Shown here: positions 61,326 through 64,000 of the stretch, in pieces
Position numbering within the stretch: the stretch's first letter is position 1
How the letters are laid out: every line of letters starts with the position of its first letter
NCBI GenBank assembly: GCA_037957365.1
Contig: JARHVA010001738.1
Coordinates: 2,327,501 to 2,391,500, forward strand
DNA length: 64,000 bases
Reading direction: 5' to 3'
Source: Torreya grandis
Taxonomy: Eukaryota > Streptophyta > Pinopsida > Cupressales > Taxaceae
Notes under the pieces: model-generated
Seen by the model: the letters and a program-made list of their open reading frames with translations, nothing else
Database searches by the model: none
Told to the model about the DNA's origin: nothing
Program-made: the position numbers and the translations under genes

Positions 61326-62270
61326 ATGTTATTCAAACATGGACCTGACCATGTGTTTCAGAGGTGTGTGACAAATGTTGAAGCTTATGATATTATCATA
61401 GTTTATCTTGATGAACTAGGAGAAGGTCATTACTCAACTCAAAAAACCATACACAAAATCCTAGGATTAGGATACTATTGGCCTCACCTTCATCAAAAAG
61501 TCAAAAGATATGTCAGACATTGTGATGCTTGTCAGAGAATTGGGTAGCCTACTCTTTCAACAGAGATGCCTCTACACCCTCATCCTCAATTGGTTTTGGA
61601 ACCATTTAAGAAATAAGGAATTGATTTTATGGGTCCTATGGATCCTTCTTCTAGAGGAAAAGAATATCTCCTAGTATATACAAACTATCTAGCTAAGTGG
61701 GCAGAAGTGGAAGTATTAACTCATGCAAGATAAGAGATGGTAACTGATTTCTTATATTTAAAAATCATGCAAAGATTTGGTACTCCAAGAGAGATAGTCT
61801 CAGATTAAGGACCACAGTTCATGTCAAACATGATAAAGTACTTCATTCAAGTATATCAAATATAACACAAAAAAACATATCCATACCATCCATAAGATAA
61901 TGGGAAAGTTGAAGTCACCAACAAAGAACTAGAAACCATTCTAACTAAGATTGTTAATTCTAGCAAAAAGGATTGGGCAGATAAGGTATGAAAAGTAGTT
62001 TGGGCCTATAATACTACTTGAAAAATAACAACTAGATTTTGACCTTATGAATTGGTTTATGGTAAAAATCCCTTATTCTATATTGAATTTGAATTACAAA
62101 CTTTGAAAAAAATTATATAAGTAGGGATTAAATTAGAAGAAACACAGAAAGAAAAACTCTTACAACTTAATCAACTTGATGAGATGAGGATGGAAGCACT
62201 ATTAAGAACTGAATTAGTATAATATCAAAGAAAAGTTTGGTATGATTCACAGATCAAGCAACATAAGTTT
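61326..62270 (+). pseudogene. INT: G4 zinc finger and integrase core
   Basis: GHYSTQKTIHKILGLGYYWP, HLHQKVKRYVRHCDACQRIG is a readable HHCC finger with both Cys. The core reads GIDFMGPMDPSSRGKEYLLV, YTNYLAKWAEVEVL (catalytic Asp as Asn), MQRFGTPREIVSD-stop-GPQF (second Asp kept), YPYHP-stop-DNGKVEVTNKEL (Glu kept) and KKDWADKV with FELQTLKK further on. All visible stops are at Gln, Trp or Arg positions. Confidence 0.85.
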
Positions 62271-62597
62271 TATAAAGGAGATTGGGCACTATTGTTTGAT
62301 TCGAAATTTCAATAGTTTAAAGAAAAACTACAAACAAGGTGGTTGGGACCTTATCAGATTGAGGTATTTGAAAATGGTTCTATTAAGCTAATACCTATTA
62401 ATGATAGTAGAATATCTCTGTTAGTTAATGGTCATAGATTGAATCTTTATCAAAAACCTCTAAATAAAGAAGAATTTTTTCAAAACGTAAAAGATCAAGT
62501 AGCCTTTCTAGAGGACTCTGATTCTTCTAGAGAAACTACTTCAAATCAAGTAGCTATTCTAGAGGACTCTACTTCTTCTAGAGATCCTGCTCCTTGA
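62271..62597 (+). pseudogene. G4 integrase C-terminal segment and tail
   Basis: RWLGPYQIEVFENGSIKLIP and LLVNGHRLNLYQKPLNKEEF form the C-terminal integrase domain. The tail contains a 51-base tandem duplication (from 62,496 and 62,547) encoding Q-V-A-x-L-E-D-S-x-S-S-R twice, then a stop at 62,595. Confidence 0.8.
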
Positions 62598-62608
62598 TGA
62601 TCCTATTT

Positions 62609-62631
62609 GAAAAAAAAAAAAAAAGGAAAAA
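62609..62631 (+). promoter_or_regulatory. G4 polypurine tract
   Basis: A run of G, 15 A, GG and A residues directly before the presumed 3' LTR start TATCAATAG (62,632), which may be a decayed TGTCAATAG. Confidence 0.6.
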
Positions 62632-62760
62632 TATCAATAGTGAAAATCCTTTCAGGGACACTATTGACAATGCATGCCTAGAAAACTAGCTTGTTGGCTG
62701 CCTATGCATTGTAAAAAGGGCTTTGGCTAGAAAACTAGCAATGGCTAGCCCAAGGGAAAA
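62632..62760 (+). repeat. Start of the G4 3' LTR with three inverted repeats
   Basis: TCAATAGTG (62,634) pairs with CACTATTGA (62,659); ACAATGCAT (62,667) pairs with ATGCATTGT (62,704); GGCTAG (62,724) pairs with CTAGCC (62,745). CTAGAAAACTAGC also occurs twice. After this the LTR is lost in the TA tract. Confidence 0.6.
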
Positions 62761-62764
62761 AACA

Positions 62765-63780
<1,016 letters not shown>

Positions 63781-63785
63781 AAAAT

Positions 63786-64000
63786 GAGATCAGAGCTGAA
63801 GAATGTAGCAAAGCTTCACAAAGATAAATCTTTTATGATAGTGGTTAGAGAAAATGTCTGGTTACCTTTCATTGAAAAGTTCCAAGGTTTCCATGAGAAA
63901 ATGGCAAGAGAATTCATCACTAATCTCATCCTTGAGTTTTTAGTTGTTAAAGGAATTGTTATTCATGTTTCAACTCAAATTATAAGTCAAAGCATACATG
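63786..64000 (+). pseudogene. Start of a cargo-like protein, cut by the window end
   Basis: The reading from about 63,786 is open to the window end: LKNVAKLHKDKSFMIVVREN, VWLPFIEKFQGFHEKMAREF and ITNLILEFLVVKGIVIHVST. The pattern W-x-x-F-I-E-K-F-x-G, then a helix, then G-I-x-I-x-V resembles the LINE L1 extra ORF (EWREKQDVW, YMEKLHG, HGITVNL). It could be an intact N-terminus or another decayed copy; the rest is outside the window. Confidence 0.45.

Larger units (their letters stand above)
56532..62631 (+). mobile_element. G4: Ty3/gypsy element
   Basis: Full internal order gag, protease, RT, RNase H, zinc finger, integrase, C-terminal integrase segment and polypurine tract, about 6.1 kb. Unlike G1-G3 there is no RNase H between protease and RT and no cargo ORF. 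The absence of a chromodomain signature and the W-L-G-P-Y...LVNGHRL end suggest a non-chromovirus (Athila/Tat-like) branch; that is tentative. Damage is mostly Gln/Trp/Arg-to-stop changes with few frameshifts, so it is better kept than G1-G3. Confidence 0.8.

Overview
The window reads as intergenic heterochromatin of a large, AT-rich plant nuclear genome. No intact host gene, rRNA or tRNA gene, or bacterial-type feature is visible. Nearly everything that can be recognised is decayed retrotransposon: Ty3/gypsy LTR elements, one non-autonomous LTR element and one 5'-truncated plant LINE. Several of the extra ('cargo') proteins resemble repetitive gene-like families that I recall from conifers, so a gymnosperm is my best guess; this rests on recall and could not be checked here.

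Layout. 1-9,060: AT-rich sequence with a relic of a plant-mobile-domain (PMD-like) protein (about 420-1,560), a 600-bp tandem duplication of its 3' part, a long CA microsatellite and short TA runs. 9,060-53,340: one nested stack. The outer Ty3/gypsy element G1 (gag and protease at 9.1-11.18 kb) is split by G2 (11,182-51,820, flanked by a CCTCT target duplication) and resumes at 51,826 with RNase H, the start of RT and, after an internal deletion, the integrase C-terminus. G2 has 1.26-kb LTRs, gag, protease, RNase H, RT, second RNase H, integrase and a 3' cargo ORF. It is interrupted twice: between RNase H and integrase by the non-autonomous LTR element N1 (about 17,290-24,008), and within its cargo ORF by G3 (about 29,214-50,242). 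G3 is a Ty3/gypsy element whose terminal repeats are about 5.6 kb each and carry an unknown ORF of about 1,140 codons (ORF-X). The right-hand LTR of G3 is itself interrupted by LINE L1 (46,244-49,813, minus strand, 11-bp target duplication). 53,340-64,000: an unassigned stretch, a 23-bp minisatellite, a fourth Ty3/gypsy element G4 (about 56.5-62.6 kb), a 350-bp TA-rich tract and the start of another cargo-like pseudogene.

Two themes stand out. First, G1, G2 and G3 all place an RNase H domain upstream of RT (protease - RNase H - RT), and G2 and G3 keep the usual RNase H after RT as well. Second, several elements here carry extra, non-replicative coding sequence: within the LTR (G3), 3' of integrase (G2), as the only internal ORFs (N1), and as a C-terminal extension after RNase H (LINE L1). 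All are now pseudogenes. Most stops sit where related elements have Gln, Trp or Arg, as expected from C-to-T decay of methylated DNA. Boundaries given as 'about' were read by eye and may be off by tens of bases.
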